64,000 bases of DNA from Euleptes europaea. Lineage: Eukaryota > Chordata > Lepidosauria > Squamata > Sphaerodactylidae. Both the position numbers and the translations under genes were made by a program. The stretch's first letter is position 1, and each line of letters begins with the position of its first letter. This document shows, one piece after another, positions 31,144 through 42,555 of this stretch. The notes under the pieces are model-generated. The model was not told where the DNA came from. It saw nothing but the letters and a program-made list of their open reading frames with translations, and did no database searches. Location of the stretch: assembly GCF_029931775.1 (NCBI RefSeq), contig NC_079325.1, positions 51,382,286 through 51,446,285 on the forward strand, written 5' to 3'.

Positions 31144-31779
31144 GATGTGTGTGTATATACAGAGAAAATCAAGGACAAGTGATATATCTCCCAGCCAATA
31201 CAGTGAACAAGAGATCTGCAAACTCTAATTTTCATAGTATAATACAACCAACTTCCCCAAATCCTGAAACATCCTTGGATTTGACTTCAAGCCTGTTTCC
31301 TCTTGGATGCTTCACTGTCTTCCAGTAACATTGTTTTTGCCATCTCCATGACATCATCCTCTATTCATCCTGCTTCCATGTTTTCCTTCCCAACCTGTAG
31401 CAATACGATTTATTAGGAAAGATCACAATCCAAACCACCTTTGGACACAGTGTGGACGGGAAGGTATGCATTCTCCCCACGTTGGCACCATTCCCCTTGC
31501 TTTAGCCCCCACGACAGTCGTTTCCCCACACACACAATGGAGTACAGATAATTTTGCTATGTTTCTACCTCGGGGGTGATTGACTGCTCTCATCACATCT
31601 GATTCAGAGTTGGGGCGGAATTACCAACTGCCATGGAAGATGACTGGAAAGCAGTGGATCATGCAGAGATGCAACGGGCAGCCTCTTCCATGGATTGGTG
31701 CTTTGGTTCTTCCAAGATCTTTTCATTGTTTAGTTTACCTGTCACAGCACACTAATAGGATTCCTGCGGTACACAGTTT
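31144..31779. other. Unique sequence, no gene
   Basis: Nothing nameable. The best open frames lack splice sites with coding continuity. Confidence 0.4.
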
Positions 31780-32900
31780 GGGAATTTTTTTTCTATAAAC
31801 TACATTAATGTGTAACTAACGGTGTCTCTTCAGTTCAATGGGAGGCAAGGGAAATCTGCTCCACCTCCACCTAACCACCCCCAAAACAAGCCTGCTTAGA
31901 CAGCAGCCTAATTATGGATTTAGACATCTAACTAGGAAAATGCCAACTGATCTGCTCTAATGAGTTTTGAGGGCTTAATACCTGGATGTCCACAATTATT
32001 TTTGTGGCTGGAGACTCATCTGCCAATCAGAAAGCCAATCTTTCGGCTTACAAGAAGTTCATTACCCCCTTCTTGATAGCTGTGGGATAAGGTTACCAAA
32101 GTGGACCAGAGATCAAGAATGTAATCAACCATCCCCAAAGGATGGGAAATCTCATGGGCTGGTCAAATAGTATTTGAGACTGGAGAAAAAACTAGAAGGG
32201 AACAACATGGCAAAGGAGCGCCAGCAAAATGCATGCTTGTTCTGTAAAAAGCATGGCGCTGTTTGACATCCAGTGACATCTGAGACATGTCTCCTGAGAA
32301 GGAGAGATCAGGATCTCTTAATTATGGACAATAAGGCTGCAGCGATTAGGGGAACTCATTGGCGCTAGTAACCATTTAGCCCCTTTGGGCCACCTAAAGA
32401 GGTGCTCCTCATTAATTAGGCCACATATTGAAATTTTGAAAGAAACAATTATTTTTAATATGTACATGTGAAAGTTGCAAATGACAGGAGCTATCGTGGA
32501 AGAAGCATTCCCCCTTCTGTCTCAGGGAATACCTCTTCTCAGATGGTGCCCACGGCGATGCAAACGCATGGCTCATGGAGAAACAAAGCAAGCATGCAGC
32601 TTTCCTTCTTTGCTCTGTACAAATGCAAACAGATATAATTAATCAATCAACTAAAACTCATACAATTAATCTCCCAGTGTTTCTGTAACTAAGTGACAGC
32701 CACCAAGGAGGGCTTTGAGTGGGAAATGAAAAGATTTATTGTATGAGCTGGCGGGATTGTTGTTTTTTGTTTTGCTCGTTCTTTGTCAAGAAGAATCAAA
32801 AGGACAAAGATCAGGCAAGGAGGACATCATCTACGAATCACAGAATATTATGGGGATTTGGAAGATAATTTAAATAATTAAGAAGTTGAGGAAAGGGGAC
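31780..32900. promoter_or_regulatory. Candidate conserved enhancer block in CFAP77 intron
   Basis: The longest transposon-free block in the intron. It is rich in homeodomain cores: CAGCCTAATTATGG, TCTCTTAATTATGGAC, CTCATTAATTAGGCC, AACAATTATTTTTAATATG, ATATAATTAATCAATC and ATACAATTAATC. GCAAACGCATGG and CAAATGCAAACAG are octamer-like. The texture (long, AT-rich, no frames, motif-dense) is that of ancient vertebrate enhancers. It lies 3-4 kb before the last CFAP77 exon and 28 kb before BARHL1. Confidence 0.5.
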
Positions 32901-32974
32901 TTCCAATGGATGTGGAATGGGATGGTATTTACCTCTATTAGCACATTTTGGGGAAGGAGGGAAGGTGGCATGGT

Positions 32975-33440
32975 ATAAGAACATGAAAGGTCACGCTGGA
33001 TCAGACCAAGGTCCATCAATTCCAGCACTCTGTTCACTCAGTGGCCAACCAGGTGCCTCTAGGAAGTCCACAAGCAAGATGACTGCACAGCATTATCCTG
33101 CCTGTGATCCACAGCACCTAATACAATAGGTGTAAGAAAATAAGAAAAGCCATGCTGGATCAGACCAAGGCCCATCAAGTCCAGCAGTCTGTTCACACAG
33201 TGGCCAACCAGGGGCCTCTAGGAAGCCCACAAACAAGACGACTGCAGCAGCATTATCTTGCCTGTGTTCCACAGCACCTAATATAATAGGCATGCTCCTC
33301 TGATCCTGGAGAGATTAGGTATGCATCATGACTTGTATCCATTTTGACTAGCAGCCATGGATATCCCTCTCCTCCATGAACATGCCCACTCCCCCCTTAA
33401 AGCCTTCCAAGTTGGCAGCCATCACCACATCCTGGGGCAG
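32975..33440 (-). mobile_element. Two CR1 3' ends in tandem
   Basis: A short end (GCTGGATCAGACCAAGG … CACAGCACCTAATAC, 32975-33128) is followed by a longer one (to 33440) with the same text, then TAGTATCC-like sequence and GCAGCCATCACCACATCCTG. The subfamily matches the copy at 55590-56665. Confidence 0.8.
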
Positions 33441-33441
33441 G

Positions 33442-33627
33442 GATAGATATAGCCCGATCTTGTCAGATCTCAGAAGCTCAGCAGGGTCAGTACTTGGAAG
33501 GGAGACTGCCAAGGAGGATTCTGCAGAGGAAGGCCATGGCAAACCACCTCTACTTCTCACTTGCCTTGAAAGCCCATTGCTGAGGTAGCTATGAGTCAGC
33601 TGTGACTTGATGGCACTTAACACACAC
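33442..33627 (+). mobile_element. 5S-derived SINE
   Basis: TAGCCCGATCTTGTCAGATC, AAGCTCAGCAGGGTC … GAGTCAGCTGTGACTTGATGG. One short deletion in the 5S-like part. Confidence 0.8.
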
Positions 33628-33914
33628 AGTACATTTTGGGAAGCCTTGGATTTGTGTCTTTCTATGTTGAGATTAATCGTGTCGTACCGGTGATAATGCC
33701 TGCTTTTAAAGCAAGTAAACTCTTGACCTTCATTCCTTACTGAGCACAGAGTGGCCATGTTGCACTTTGCAGAACAGAAGAAGAAAGGCCCCTGCCCCAA
33801 GGAGCTAACAAATTAAAATTCTGTGCCAGGGAGACAACAATGTGGAGGAAGGAAGGTGGAAGTCTGGAGAACAGAGAGAGAAGAGGAAGAGTTGGATTTT
33901 ATATGCCGACTTTA

Positions 33915-34054
33915 TCAGCTCCCCTGGAGAAAATTGGAGGGTGGATTCTATGCATTATATCCTGCTGAGCTCTCTCACTTCCCCCCAAACCCCACCCTTC
34001 CCAGGCTGTACCTCCCCAAATCTCCAGGAATTTTCCAGCCTGGAGTTGGCAACC
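33915..34054 (+). mobile_element. MITE-A fragment
   Basis: Begins in the CCCCTGGAGAAAAT centre right after a 20-bp SINE-C tail shred and ends GAGTTGGCAACCCA, followed by a CA microsatellite (34053-34082). Confidence 0.65.
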
Positions 34055-34146
34055 CACACACACACACTCACACACTCACACACCTACTTCATTCCTCAGG
34101 GTCCCCTGTTCCCCAGCAGCAGCATTTTATGGAGATCCGTGGGAGG

Positions 34147-34335
34147 TAAGGTTGCCAACCTCCAGGTACTAGCTGGAGATCTCCAGCCGATAGAGATCTG
34201 TTCCCCTGGAGAAAATAGCCACTCTGGCAATTGGACTCTATGGCATTGAAGTCCCTCCCCGCCCCAAACTCTGCCCTCCTCAGGCTCCGCCACAAAAACC
34301 TCCCATCAGTGGCAAAGAGGGACCTGGCAACCCTA
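34147..34335 (+). mobile_element. MITE-A, slightly shortened
   Basis: TAAGGTTGCCA to TGGCAACCCTA; the TGCTATTACAACTGATCTCC segment is missing. Confidence 0.75.
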
Positions 34336-34670
34336 GCTATGTGGCAACGGTAGGTCTATTGGGTGCACATGTGAGCCCAAAACACACAGAGGAAGAGAGA
34401 TACCCTCCTTTTCATAATATGGTTTTAGTTAGTGGAATATTCAGAGCCCCTTGAGAGATGGCTTATGGAGATAAGTGGGAGGGGCAGGGAAGTTCAATTC
34501 TGCCACTGGAAAATTTAGTCTGGATCCAACCCAAAATTTTGTCCGGAAGGGATGTGACGGAGAAGGGATCGACTGTTCAAGTGTTGATCAGTGTTGCATG
34601 TTCAGGAGAAAGGGAGCATCAATAGCACGTGAAAGAACAAAACGGCATGTGAAATGTGAATGGCATGTGT
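34336..34670. other. Unique sequence, no gene
   Basis: No repeat or exon identified. Confidence 0.4.
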
Positions 34671-35255
34671 GTGTGTTAAGTGCTGTCAAGTCACTTCCGA
34701 CTCATGGCGACCCTATGAATGAAAGTCCTCCAAAATGTCCTATCTTTGACAGCCTTGCTCAGATCTTGCAAATTGAAGGCTGTGGCTTCCTTTATTGAGT
34801 CAATCCATCTCTTGTTGGGTCTTCCTCTTTTCCTGCTGCCCCCAACTTTTCCTATCATGACGGTCTTTTCCAGTGACTCTTGTCGTCTCATGACGTGACC
34901 AAAATACGATAGCCTCAGTTTAGTCATTTTAGCTTCTAGGGTCAGTTCAGGCTTGATTTGATCTAGAACCCACTGATTTGTTTTTTTGGCAGTCCACGGA
35001 ATCCGTAACCCTCTCCTCCAACACCACATTTCAAAGGAATCTATTTTCTTCCTATCAGCTTTCTTCACTGTCCAGCTTTCACACCCATACATAGTAATAG
35101 GGAATATGATGGCATGAATTAATCTAGTCTTGGTGGCCAGAGTCACATCCTTACACTTCAAAATCTTTTCTAGCTCCTTCATGGCTGCCCTTCCCAGTCT
35201 CAATCTCCTTCTAATTTCTTGGCTGCAGTCTCCCTTTTGGTTGATGGTGAATGGC
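34671..35255 (-). mobile_element. BovB/RTE LINE, C-terminal coding end
   Basis: An open minus-strand frame of about 180 residues gives the end of the BovB polyprotein: YGCESWTVKKADRKKIDSFE, WCWRRGLRIPWTAKK, YFGHVMRRQESLEK and KRGRPNKRWIDS. The 3' end reads GGTCGCCATGAGTCGGAAGT. The endonuclease and most of the reverse transcriptase are missing (5' truncation). The open frame suggests a fairly young insertion. Confidence 0.88.
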
Positions 35256-35325
35256 ATGGGCTATGTGAAATAGCATGTAAAAGAATGAATGGACACCAAG
35301 AAAGCGGCGCGCGCATGCACACACA

Positions 35326-35530
35326 CATTTCTTTTGCCATCAAGTCACATCTGACTTATGGAGACCCCTGCTGGGGTTCTCAAGGCAAGAGACATTCAGA
35401 GGTGGTTTGCTATTGCCTGCCTCTGCGTCACGACCCTGGTATTCTTTGGAGGTCTCCCATCCAAATACTTGCCAGGGTTGACCCTGCTTAGCTTCTGAGA
35501 ACTGACGAGATTGGGGTAGCTTGAGCTATC
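35326..35530 (-). mobile_element. 5S-derived SINE
   Basis: TTTTGCCATCAAGTCACATC to TTGGGGTAGCTTGAGC, in minus orientation, ending about 165 bp before the last CFAP77 exon. Confidence 0.78.
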
Positions 35531-35696
35531 CAGGTCAGGGTGAACACAAAAAATGTGCTCACAAAATATTCAAATTGCCACTTGTGTCAGCTTAAACTCT
35601 GATTGTGCAAATGTAACCCAGTGCTGGCTGCCCCTTTCACCTGTGTTAGTCACAACCACCTGTTCACACGGTCTTTCTTTCTCTCGTTCTTTTCAG

Positions 35697-35819
35697 GTCA
35701 GTCCCCATCTTTGCACCTTCCCGGACCAGGATGCACGGAAGAGGGCTCTGGAAGTCTTCCGCTCAGAAATCCCCGTCCGGTGTGGCCCCCTGGCAATGGG
35801 GATTTATACCGCTGCCTAA
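35697..35819 (+). CDS. CFAP77: CFAP77, last coding exon (probable)
   Basis: The acceptor is CTCTCGTTCTTTTCAG. The frame continues in phase 0 from the exon ending at 13476, giving 40 residues and a TAA stop at 35817-35819: VSPHLCTFPDQDARKRALEV then FRSEIPVRCGPLAMGIYTAA. The combination HLxTFP…RxRAL agrees with what I recall of the C terminus of vertebrate CFAP77. The three exons seen here give about 109 residues of C-terminal protein. The stop, good splice context and strand all agree with the gene lying just upstream of BARHL1. Expression would be expected in ciliated cells; no promoter is in view. Confidence 0.78.
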   Translation, partial: VSPHLCTFPDQDARKRALEVFRSEIPVRCGPLAMGIYTAA

Positions 35820-36109
35820 GCTAAGAAGGAGCTGCAGCAAGAAGAGGGGAAGTGGAGCCTACCTGCACCGCCAGCATTTTGCCTCGCACAAAGTTTTGGT
35901 TCAGATTCGGGGCAGGTTGTGTTTATCTTTGTGTTTATCTTTGTTTGGTTGAAAAAAATTCATGCTTTGCCAGAAACTTTGCTGAAAGCAGTTCTTCCCT
36001 TCAAGCAGTCATGAACATTTCTTGCCTACGTCCACATTCCATCCAGGTGGTTTAGATGAACGCCTAGGATTTCAGCTCCAGGGGCCCATTCACAAATGCA
36101 GACGCATCT
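35820..36109 (+). other. Probable CFAP77 3' UTR
   Basis: Unique sequence directly after the stop. I find no AATAAA close by, so the end of the transcript is not placed. Confidence 0.4.
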
Positions 36110-36314
36110 CTTGGTTCCTGAGACACCAGGGAATACTTGGGTAACAGAGATGGATGAACGGATGGACAGGACAGATGGACAGGATGGATGAATTATAGGA
36201 GGGATGGAAAGGCAGGCAAATGGGTGGAGGGACGGGTGGGTGGATGGACAGAAAGACAGACAGATGGCTGAACAGACAGACGAATGGCTGAATGGAGGGA
36301 CAAACAGACAAAAA
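36110..36314. repeat. Degenerate (GGAT)n/(GACA)n microsatellite
   Basis: Interrupted GGATGGAC, GGATGGAT and GACAGACAGATGG units over about 200 bp. Confidence 0.8.
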
Positions 36315-36835
36315 GGAAGAGAAGAAGAGTTGTTTACACCCCACTTTTCTCTACCTTTAAGGAATCTCAAAGCAGTTTACAATCACCTTCTCTTCCTCTC
36401 CCCACAACAGGCTGAGAGGGTTTGGAGAGAACTGTGACTGGCCCAAGGTCACCCAGCAGGCTTCATGTTGAGGAGTGGGGAATCCGCCGCTCATGTGGTG
36501 AGAGCCAGCGTGGTGTAGTGGTTAAGAGCAGTGGTTTGGAGAGGTGGAGTCTGATCTGGAGAACCGGGTTTGATTCCCCCTCCTCCACACGAAGCCAGCT
36601 GGGTGACCTTGGGCAAGCTACAGCTTTGTTAGAGCTCTCTCAGCCCCACCTACCTCACAGGGTGTCTGTTGTGGGGAAAGGGAGGGAAGGTGATTGTAAG
36701 CCGGTTTGAGTCTCCCTTAAGTGGTAGAGAAAGTCAGCATATAAAAACCAACTCTTCTTCATGTGGAAGAGCCGGGAATCAAACCTGGTTCTCCAGATTA
36801 GAGTCTGCCGCTCTTAACCGCTACGCCACACTGGG
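36315..36835 (-). mobile_element. SINE-C split by an opposite SINE-C
   Basis: The minus-strand copy covers 36315-36498 and 36752-36835. A plus-strand copy (36499-36759) lies inside it. TCATGTGG occurs at both junctions and looks like the target duplication. Confidence 0.78.
36499..36759 (+). mobile_element. SINE-C, nested
   Basis: GAGAGCCAGCGTGGTGTAG to CCAACTCTTCTTC, lacking the GAGCGGCGG segment. Confidence 0.82.
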
Positions 36836-36989
36836 AGGGAGGGTGAGTGGGAAGGTGGGCTGGTTCTCTAACTTACCAGGAAAGTTCCCAGCGAGGAGCA
36901 AGTGGTGTCGATTGTTCCTTGCTCAGGGTCTACTCAGCTCAGACCTCGGCTGGGGTGACAGTGATGATGTGTGTCATGGTGGGTCAGGG

Positions 36990-37566
36990 TTCAGCTGAGT
37001 CGGACCCCAGAGGGTTGCCAGCACCACAAGAGCCCTCTGCTTGCTCCAGGGCAGTTTTAACCTACTCCAGGCCGCACCTGGAGTATTGCGTGCAGTTCTG
37101 GAGGCCTCGCTTCAAAAAGGATGTGGACAGAATGGAGCAGGTGCAGAGGAGAGTGACGAGGATGATCAGGGGTCTGGAGTCCAAGCCCTACGAGGAAAGG
37201 CTGAGGGAGTTGGGAACGTTTAGTCTGGAGAAGCGGAGGCTGAGGGGGGACATGATTGCTCTCTTGAAGTATTTGAGGAGGGCAGGGAGCTGTTCCTGTT
37301 GGCAGCAGAGGATAGGACTTGCAATAATGGGATTAAATTGCAGGCAGAAAGGTTAGGATATTAGGAAATTAGGAAAAACATTTTTACAGTAAGATTTGTT
37401 CGACAGTGGAATCAGCTGCCTAGAGAGGTGGGTGAGCTCCCCCTCACTGGCAGTATTTAAGCAGAGGCTTGGCAAACACTTGTCAGGAATGCTCTAGGCT
37501 GATTGCATTGAGCATGGGGTTGGACTAGATGGCCTGTATGGCCCCTTCCAACTCTATGCTTCTATA
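36990..37566 (+). mobile_element. CR1 LINE 3' part
   Basis: Plus-frame protein [32 protein letters not shown], then [15 protein letters not shown]: the CR1 reverse transcriptase C-terminal region. It ends with GGTTGGACTAGATGGCC and a short ATGCTTCTATAG instead of a full ATTCTATG repeat. 5'-truncated. Confidence 0.85.
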
Positions 37567-37702
37567 GCATATCTATTGATAGCCCCCTTAAGCAGCAGAA
37601 ATGCCCTGCTTTCCTTGCCCATGGAGTGCATGCTCTCATTTGCCAGCCAAGCGCCATGAAACAAGTGCCTTCGTGGAATGCTCTGAGAAGATTATGTTGT
37701 GA

Positions 37703-37970
37703 TGAGAGTCAGTGTGCTGCTGTGTTTAGAGCACTGCACAGACCTGAGTTCAAATCCTCACTCAGCCATGAAGCTCACTGCAAGGCATTCGGCCGGTCAA
37801 CATATCAAGGCGATAACCCACCTAGTGACTGTATAACCCTGAACTCCATGGCAGTTGGGTAGAATACAAATGGAATTAACAGCCACTGCCAAGACCATCA
37901 ATTAAGGGACAAAAAATTGCCGCTTCAGATCCCCCTATGGGGAGAAAGGCAGGGTATAAATAAATATATA
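37703..37970 (+). mobile_element. SINE-E, old copy
   Basis: tRNA-like head with GAGTTCAAATCCTCACTC, tail GGCAGGGTATAAATAAATAT; diverged middle. Confidence 0.55.
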
Positions 37971-38585
37971 GGAATAGGTGAGTCCAGTGGGGCTGACAAG
38001 ACCCCTCCCAGGTCCTCTTTGAGCAAGAGATGATAAGACAGTGTTTTTTGGAACTTGCTTGTCACTCTGATGGCCACAGCAGAGCTGGGTTGGGGGGAGC
38101 TAGAGTGATGGTCAGTCTTTGTTCACAGAATATCACAGCCAAGAGCCGCTTCCAGCTGAGTCCTGAGAACCCAGGCAGAGAAGCCTTCTTGCCTTGTTCT
38201 TAACTCAATGGTTCTGGAGGTCACAAAGGAGGCAAAAATAAGCTGCTTCCTCACAGCCACCTGACAAAGGTTTGACGCGGGTCTTCCTTCTCGCTAAGAT
38301 GCAGTGCCTACCTGCCTGTCCTTTACCCAACAAGCCACCCCAGGAAAACTGGCATTTGGTTTCCTATTCATAACAAAGATGGTCATGCTGGATCAAGCCA
38401 AATGGGGTCCACCTCATCCAGCGTTCTCTTGGCAGCCAGCCTGATAATGCTGGGAGAGCCGTGAAGTTTAATCCTTCCAATGCGGGCTGTTGTGCAAGAA
38501 TCCCATGGAAGACACAGGCAACTTCCTGGTATGAACATCCCCGGTGGAGCACAGCAAGGCTCCATCTACCTTGGCCTCCTCTTTC
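37971..38585. other. Unique sequence plus CR1-like end
   Basis: 38375-38540 contains ATGGTCATGCTGGATCAAGCC and CATCCAGCGTTCTC, an old CR1-type terminus on the minus strand. No gene. Confidence 0.45.
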
Positions 38586-38615
38586 AATAGGGTTGCCAAC
38601 CTCCAGGTACTTAGC

Positions 38616-39560
38616 AAAATAACAAGATGCAATAGCAGCAACACAACCACTGATAACTGTGCGGTGAGTGTTTTATATAACAACTCTATGAATATAAGCA
38701 CTGAGTTACTAACTTGCTTACCAATGTTCTAAGTACAATTTTATTATACAACATTAATAAATACAAACAAACAAACAAAAGAGCAAACCACAAGAGGAAA
38801 CAGCTTCCATACCAAAGTCCAGAGCCGCCATAAAGGTTAAGCTCCTAAATGCCGTTGCACACGAGGAGAACAATACTTCAATATTGAAATTGAAACAGCC
38901 ACGGTGGTTTGGCTTGGCTCCTAAAAGCTGCTGTGTGTACAATATCACAATTCCTGGTGGAAAACTTGAAGCTTGAAGCTTTCACTTTGCCTTGTTTCAA
39001 TATAACACAAGGATATAGATTCCATGTGTTCATCCACAACTTCAGAGAAGGTAAGTTAGTCCAAGAAACTTTTCCTCAAATAGAATCAGACTGGCTGGCA
39101 AGACCTAATCTGATGTGACCAATTAGGTCTTCCCTCAATCAGAATAGGATCAGCTGGCGACCTGATCCGATATGCCCAGACAGGTTACAAGACCCCGGTT
39201 GCGTCTTGTTTCGAGATACCTTCTTCAGGCATCCATAATTCATGTCTATGATAAGTAAACATTGTAAATACTATATGTTTCTTAATTATTACATACATAT
39301 CCACCAATATTAAGTTCTCACAACAATTGACATATTAACATATAAATTGTATAGCATATCTTACCAGACCGCGTTTTTCGCAGTTCAGCCTATGGACTCA
39401 TATGTCAATGTAGTAGCAAACTACAAGAATGAAGATGTACTAATAGTAAAAGCTTGAGGCTCTGGTGTGATCAATCAGCAGTAGCTACTTCCCAAAACTA
39501 TTCTGAAAGAGTTAAAAACATAAACCTCAAAAGGGAAATTTCACACATATGAGGAATCAC
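38616..39560 (-). mobile_element. Penelope-like 3' region (tentative)
   Basis: On the minus strand, about 39209-39228, CTGAAGA, AGGTATCTC and GAAAC stand in the order of a hammerhead-like core within CCTGAAGAAGG…CGAAAC, a string common near PLE ends. The flanking sequence is non-coding and AT-rich. A 30-bp MITE-A tip (38586-38615) precedes it. Borders are uncertain. Confidence 0.4.
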
Positions 39561-39579
39561 ATGTCCTGTCCTTTTGGTG

Positions 39580-39690
39580 GTGGAGAGTGCGGTCCAGTCG
39601 CAGTGGACTTACGGCGACCGCATAGGGTTTTCAAGGGGAGAGGCATTCAGAGGTGGCTTGCCACTCCTCCCTACTCTCGGTGATCCTAGA
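39580..39690 (-). mobile_element. 5S-derived SINE, 3' part
   Basis: GTGGACTTACGGCGACCGC, then GGCATTCAGAGGTGGCTTGCC; the 5S-like head is missing. Confidence 0.65.
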
Positions 39691-40104
39691 AGGCAAATTT
39701 AGGAGATGACCAATGGGGATGTCGCTGCAAGTTGGGTGAAGATGAATCCACTGCGCATGTCATTTCTATCAGGAAGTCCAATCCAAGCTAATTTTCCCTC
39801 TCCTTAATCTAATAAAGGATAGCTCTGAGGAAGGGAGACTGAGGAGTCTCCTATGGGATGGATCAGACCAGAGAGTGAAGCAAGTAGCTAAATTCTGTGC
39901 CGCAATATATAAGATCCGTCAGACAAAGGTTTTTTTACCTTTTATGTGACAGGTGTACCATTTAAAGAGGGGGGAGAGAGAGTTCTGCACTATTCCTTGT
40001 TTCTGATCACATGTGATTATTCTGCACACTCTGCTTCTATGCAATAAGTTATTGCTGTTATACAAACAATTATAGACCTACAGACTAAGCATGCATACCA
40101 AAAG
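39691..40104. other. No gene recognised
   Basis: Unique sequence; no named repeat. Confidence 0.4.
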
Positions 40105-40300
40105 TGCATGAACACATGAAGCCACCTTGTACCGAGTCAGGCCCTTGGTCCATCAAAGTCAGTATTGTCTACTCAAACTGGCAGCAGCTCTCCAGGGTCA
40201 CAGGCAGAGGTCTTTCCCATCACCTACTGCCTGCTCCTTTTTAACTGGAAATGTCAGAACCCGGGACCTTCTGCATGCCAAGCAGAGGTTCCACCCCACA
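40105..40300 (-). mobile_element. SINE-B, head worn
   Basis: CATGAACACATGAAGCCACC to GCAGAGGTTCCACCCC. Confidence 0.78.
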
Positions 40301-40899
40301 ATCTCTCCCAGAGGCACAAAACTCTTTGTTTCCAGGAGAAAGAAGGTCCCAGTTTATGCTGCTTTGATAAGCTTGCCATAATAATTTTGATGTATTTAAA
40401 AAAGAAAAAGAAAATCATGTCAGTCTTCTTAGAATATGTAGGAATGTTTTGCTTTGTTTCTGTAATTTAATCTTGATTAAATGATGTGCACGATTAAGGC
40501 TTGTGGTGAATCTTATGTGCTCACACAAACGCTCTGAATCTCCCTGCACACAATGAGATCAGAAATGGAGCCCTTGAGTGTTTTGAAATATGGCTTCTTG
40601 ACACTGGAAGAATACTGTCATGTTGCCGAGAATGTCCCGCTTCCTGGGTTTCGATAATTCACTGCTTTGCCTGCCTCCTATTTCTCAAATCCTTTTTTCC
40701 CTCCCTGCCCCATCTTTCAAAGATGCTTCTTGTCCTAGAGTGACACCCACTGGTAGCTCCAGGGCTGCTGCAGATTTCCCACAAGGTACATATGTTGAGG
40801 GCAGAGCTTATTCTCTCTTCCTGCCAGGGATCACCTTACCTGCACTTCCAGTTTCCAAACCTCCTCCTGAAAAGTCTCTGTGGGACAATTTGTCCTTTT
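40301..40899. other. No gene recognised
   Basis: Unique sequence with an A-rich tract near 40398-40415. The short plus frame near 40620-40928 runs into a SINE and has no splice support. Confidence 0.4.
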
Positions 40900-41105
40900 G
40901 TTTATTTGTGCTGTCAAGTCACAACTGATTTGTGGTGATCCCTCGTGGGGTTTTCAAGGCAAGAGACATTCAGAGGGGGTTTGCCATTGCCTGCCTCTAC
41001 CTTGTGACCCTGGACTTCCTTGGTGGTCTCCCCTTCAAATACTAACCAGGGCCGACCCTGCTTAGCTTCTGAGATATGACAAGATTGGGCTAGCCTGGGC
41101 TAACC
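40900..41105 (-). mobile_element. 5S-derived SINE, full length
   Basis: TGTGCTGTCAAGTCACAACTG to GGGCTAGCCTGGGCTAAC. Confidence 0.82.
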
Positions 41106-41581
41106 AGTTCAGCTGTGTCCTATAAACAATATTAGGATAACAGTACTTCTTCCAGGTTAGAAGTCACAAGGAGAAAGGCAACATTAACCTGAAATATTTA
41201 TTTGAAATTAGCAATTTCTATGTGTCGTAATATGTAAAAGTATAGTATTTAAAACTGTGGAATCTACAGTGCCGTGCATGTCTCGTATTTCTTGAGCATT
41301 CAGAAATCAGAATGGAAGTCGGCACCTGCATTCGGAACAACGTTTCATGTTTTAAGGGTAAGCCCTGCTTTGGACTCCCACACCCAAAGGTAACCCATAC
41401 AATAGATTTTAACACAAACTGCTCAATGAGGCATCTCAAATTGTTATTTATAACTTGACCAGCTAGTTTTCTGTGTTTTATTTTGTGCACAGAGGAATTT
41501 TCAGATATTAGAGCGTCACCTGGCAGCCTGAAGTGGTCCAGCCAAGGTACAAGTTTCCCACTGCAGTGAGAGTGAGGCCCT
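41106..41581. other. No gene recognised
   Basis: AT-rich unique sequence. Confidence 0.4.
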
Positions 41582-41668
41582 AGAGGGGCTTTGGCTCAAT
41601 GGCAGAGCATCTGTTTGGCATGCAGAAGATCCTAGGTTCAATCCCCAGCATCTCCAGTCAAAAGTATT
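41582..41668 (+). mobile_element. SINE-B, tRNA-like head only
   Basis: GAGGGGCTTTGGCTCAATGG to CCCCAGCATCTCCAGTC. A and B boxes are recognisable, but this is not a tRNA gene. Confidence 0.75.
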
Positions 41669-42159
41669 GATATATTTGGTTACTATAGCAGAGTTTGCCC
41701 AGTCATAGAAGTGTTATATAGAGTGCTGTAAATAAATCTCCCAAGATATATATTGCAAAAAAGTAAAACTTACATTTATTCAAGTAGATTCTGTTCACAT
41801 TCAGGTTGCAGTTGAAAGGAGAGAAAGAAAGGGAGAAACCTAATCTAAGGAGTACATTTCCCCATCACAAATGGCCAGGTGGTCCAGCATCATGTGTGTG
41901 CAAGTGTGAAATATTGTTTCTACTGGAGAGACCTGTAGAAACAACTGTCTCCATTAAAGCCCATGTGGAATTATTGAAAGAACCATGGACACACAGAGAG
42001 AGGAGGAGGGGTCAAAGGGCAGCTCCCAGGTTAAGACAAAAAGAGGAACATCCTATTCAAGGAGATAATACTTATACACATTTAGACTGATTTAGTGCCC
42101 ACCCCCCCGATGCCCAGGCATGCTGAGTCGCTCCCTCCAGCAAAAAGGACCAGGCAGTA
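41669..42159. other. No gene recognised
   Basis: Unique sequence, purine-rich around 41818-41845. Confidence 0.4.
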
Positions 42160-42360
42160 AGTTATGAGAGACCTTTGCCAGAGACCCTAAAGAGCTGCTC
42201 CCAGTCTGAGTAGACAAGACTGACCTTGATGAACCAAGGGTCTGATGATGATGAAGAAGAAGAAGAAGAAGAAGGAGTTGGTTTTTATACCCCAATTTTC
42301 ACTACCTTTTTAAGGAGACTCAAACCAACTTAGAATTGCCTTCCCTTCCTCTTCTGCAAG
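42160..42360. mobile_element. SINE-B tail joined to SINE-C tail
   Basis: SINE-B 3' half on the plus strand (GAGACCCTAAAGAGCTGC … GGGTCTGATGATG) meets a minus-strand SINE-C tail at the (GAA)n run near 42250. The join probably marks an insertion into the SINE-B end. Confidence 0.65.
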
Positions 42361-42429
42361 GGGGTGGGAAGGTTTCTCAGCAAAACAAACTCACATCCGC
42401 CTAGAATAGAGGCTATTCCTGTCCGCAGG

Positions 42430-42555
42430 AGGGGGCAGATCACCAGTCTTAGATCCCTCTGAACTAGAGATCTGCCAGGACCCATGAAGGCCCAGACCAA
42501 ATGATTTCATGGGCCTTAAACGGCCCCCGGGCCTGACGTTCCCCACCCCTGGTGT
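42430..42555 (-). mobile_element. hAT-C relic (CAGGGGTGGGGAAC end)
   Basis: The minus strand begins CCAGGGGTGGGGAACGTC and continues GGCCCATGAAATCATTTGG. One terminus only. Confidence 0.5.

Noticed and set aside
34691-35257. 188-residue minus frame as a host gene
   Set aside because: BovB/RTE polyprotein end.
41582-41668. tRNA gene (A- and B-box-like text)
   Set aside because: Head of a SINE-B with no clover-leaf acceptor pairing; the same text opens the other SINE-B copies.
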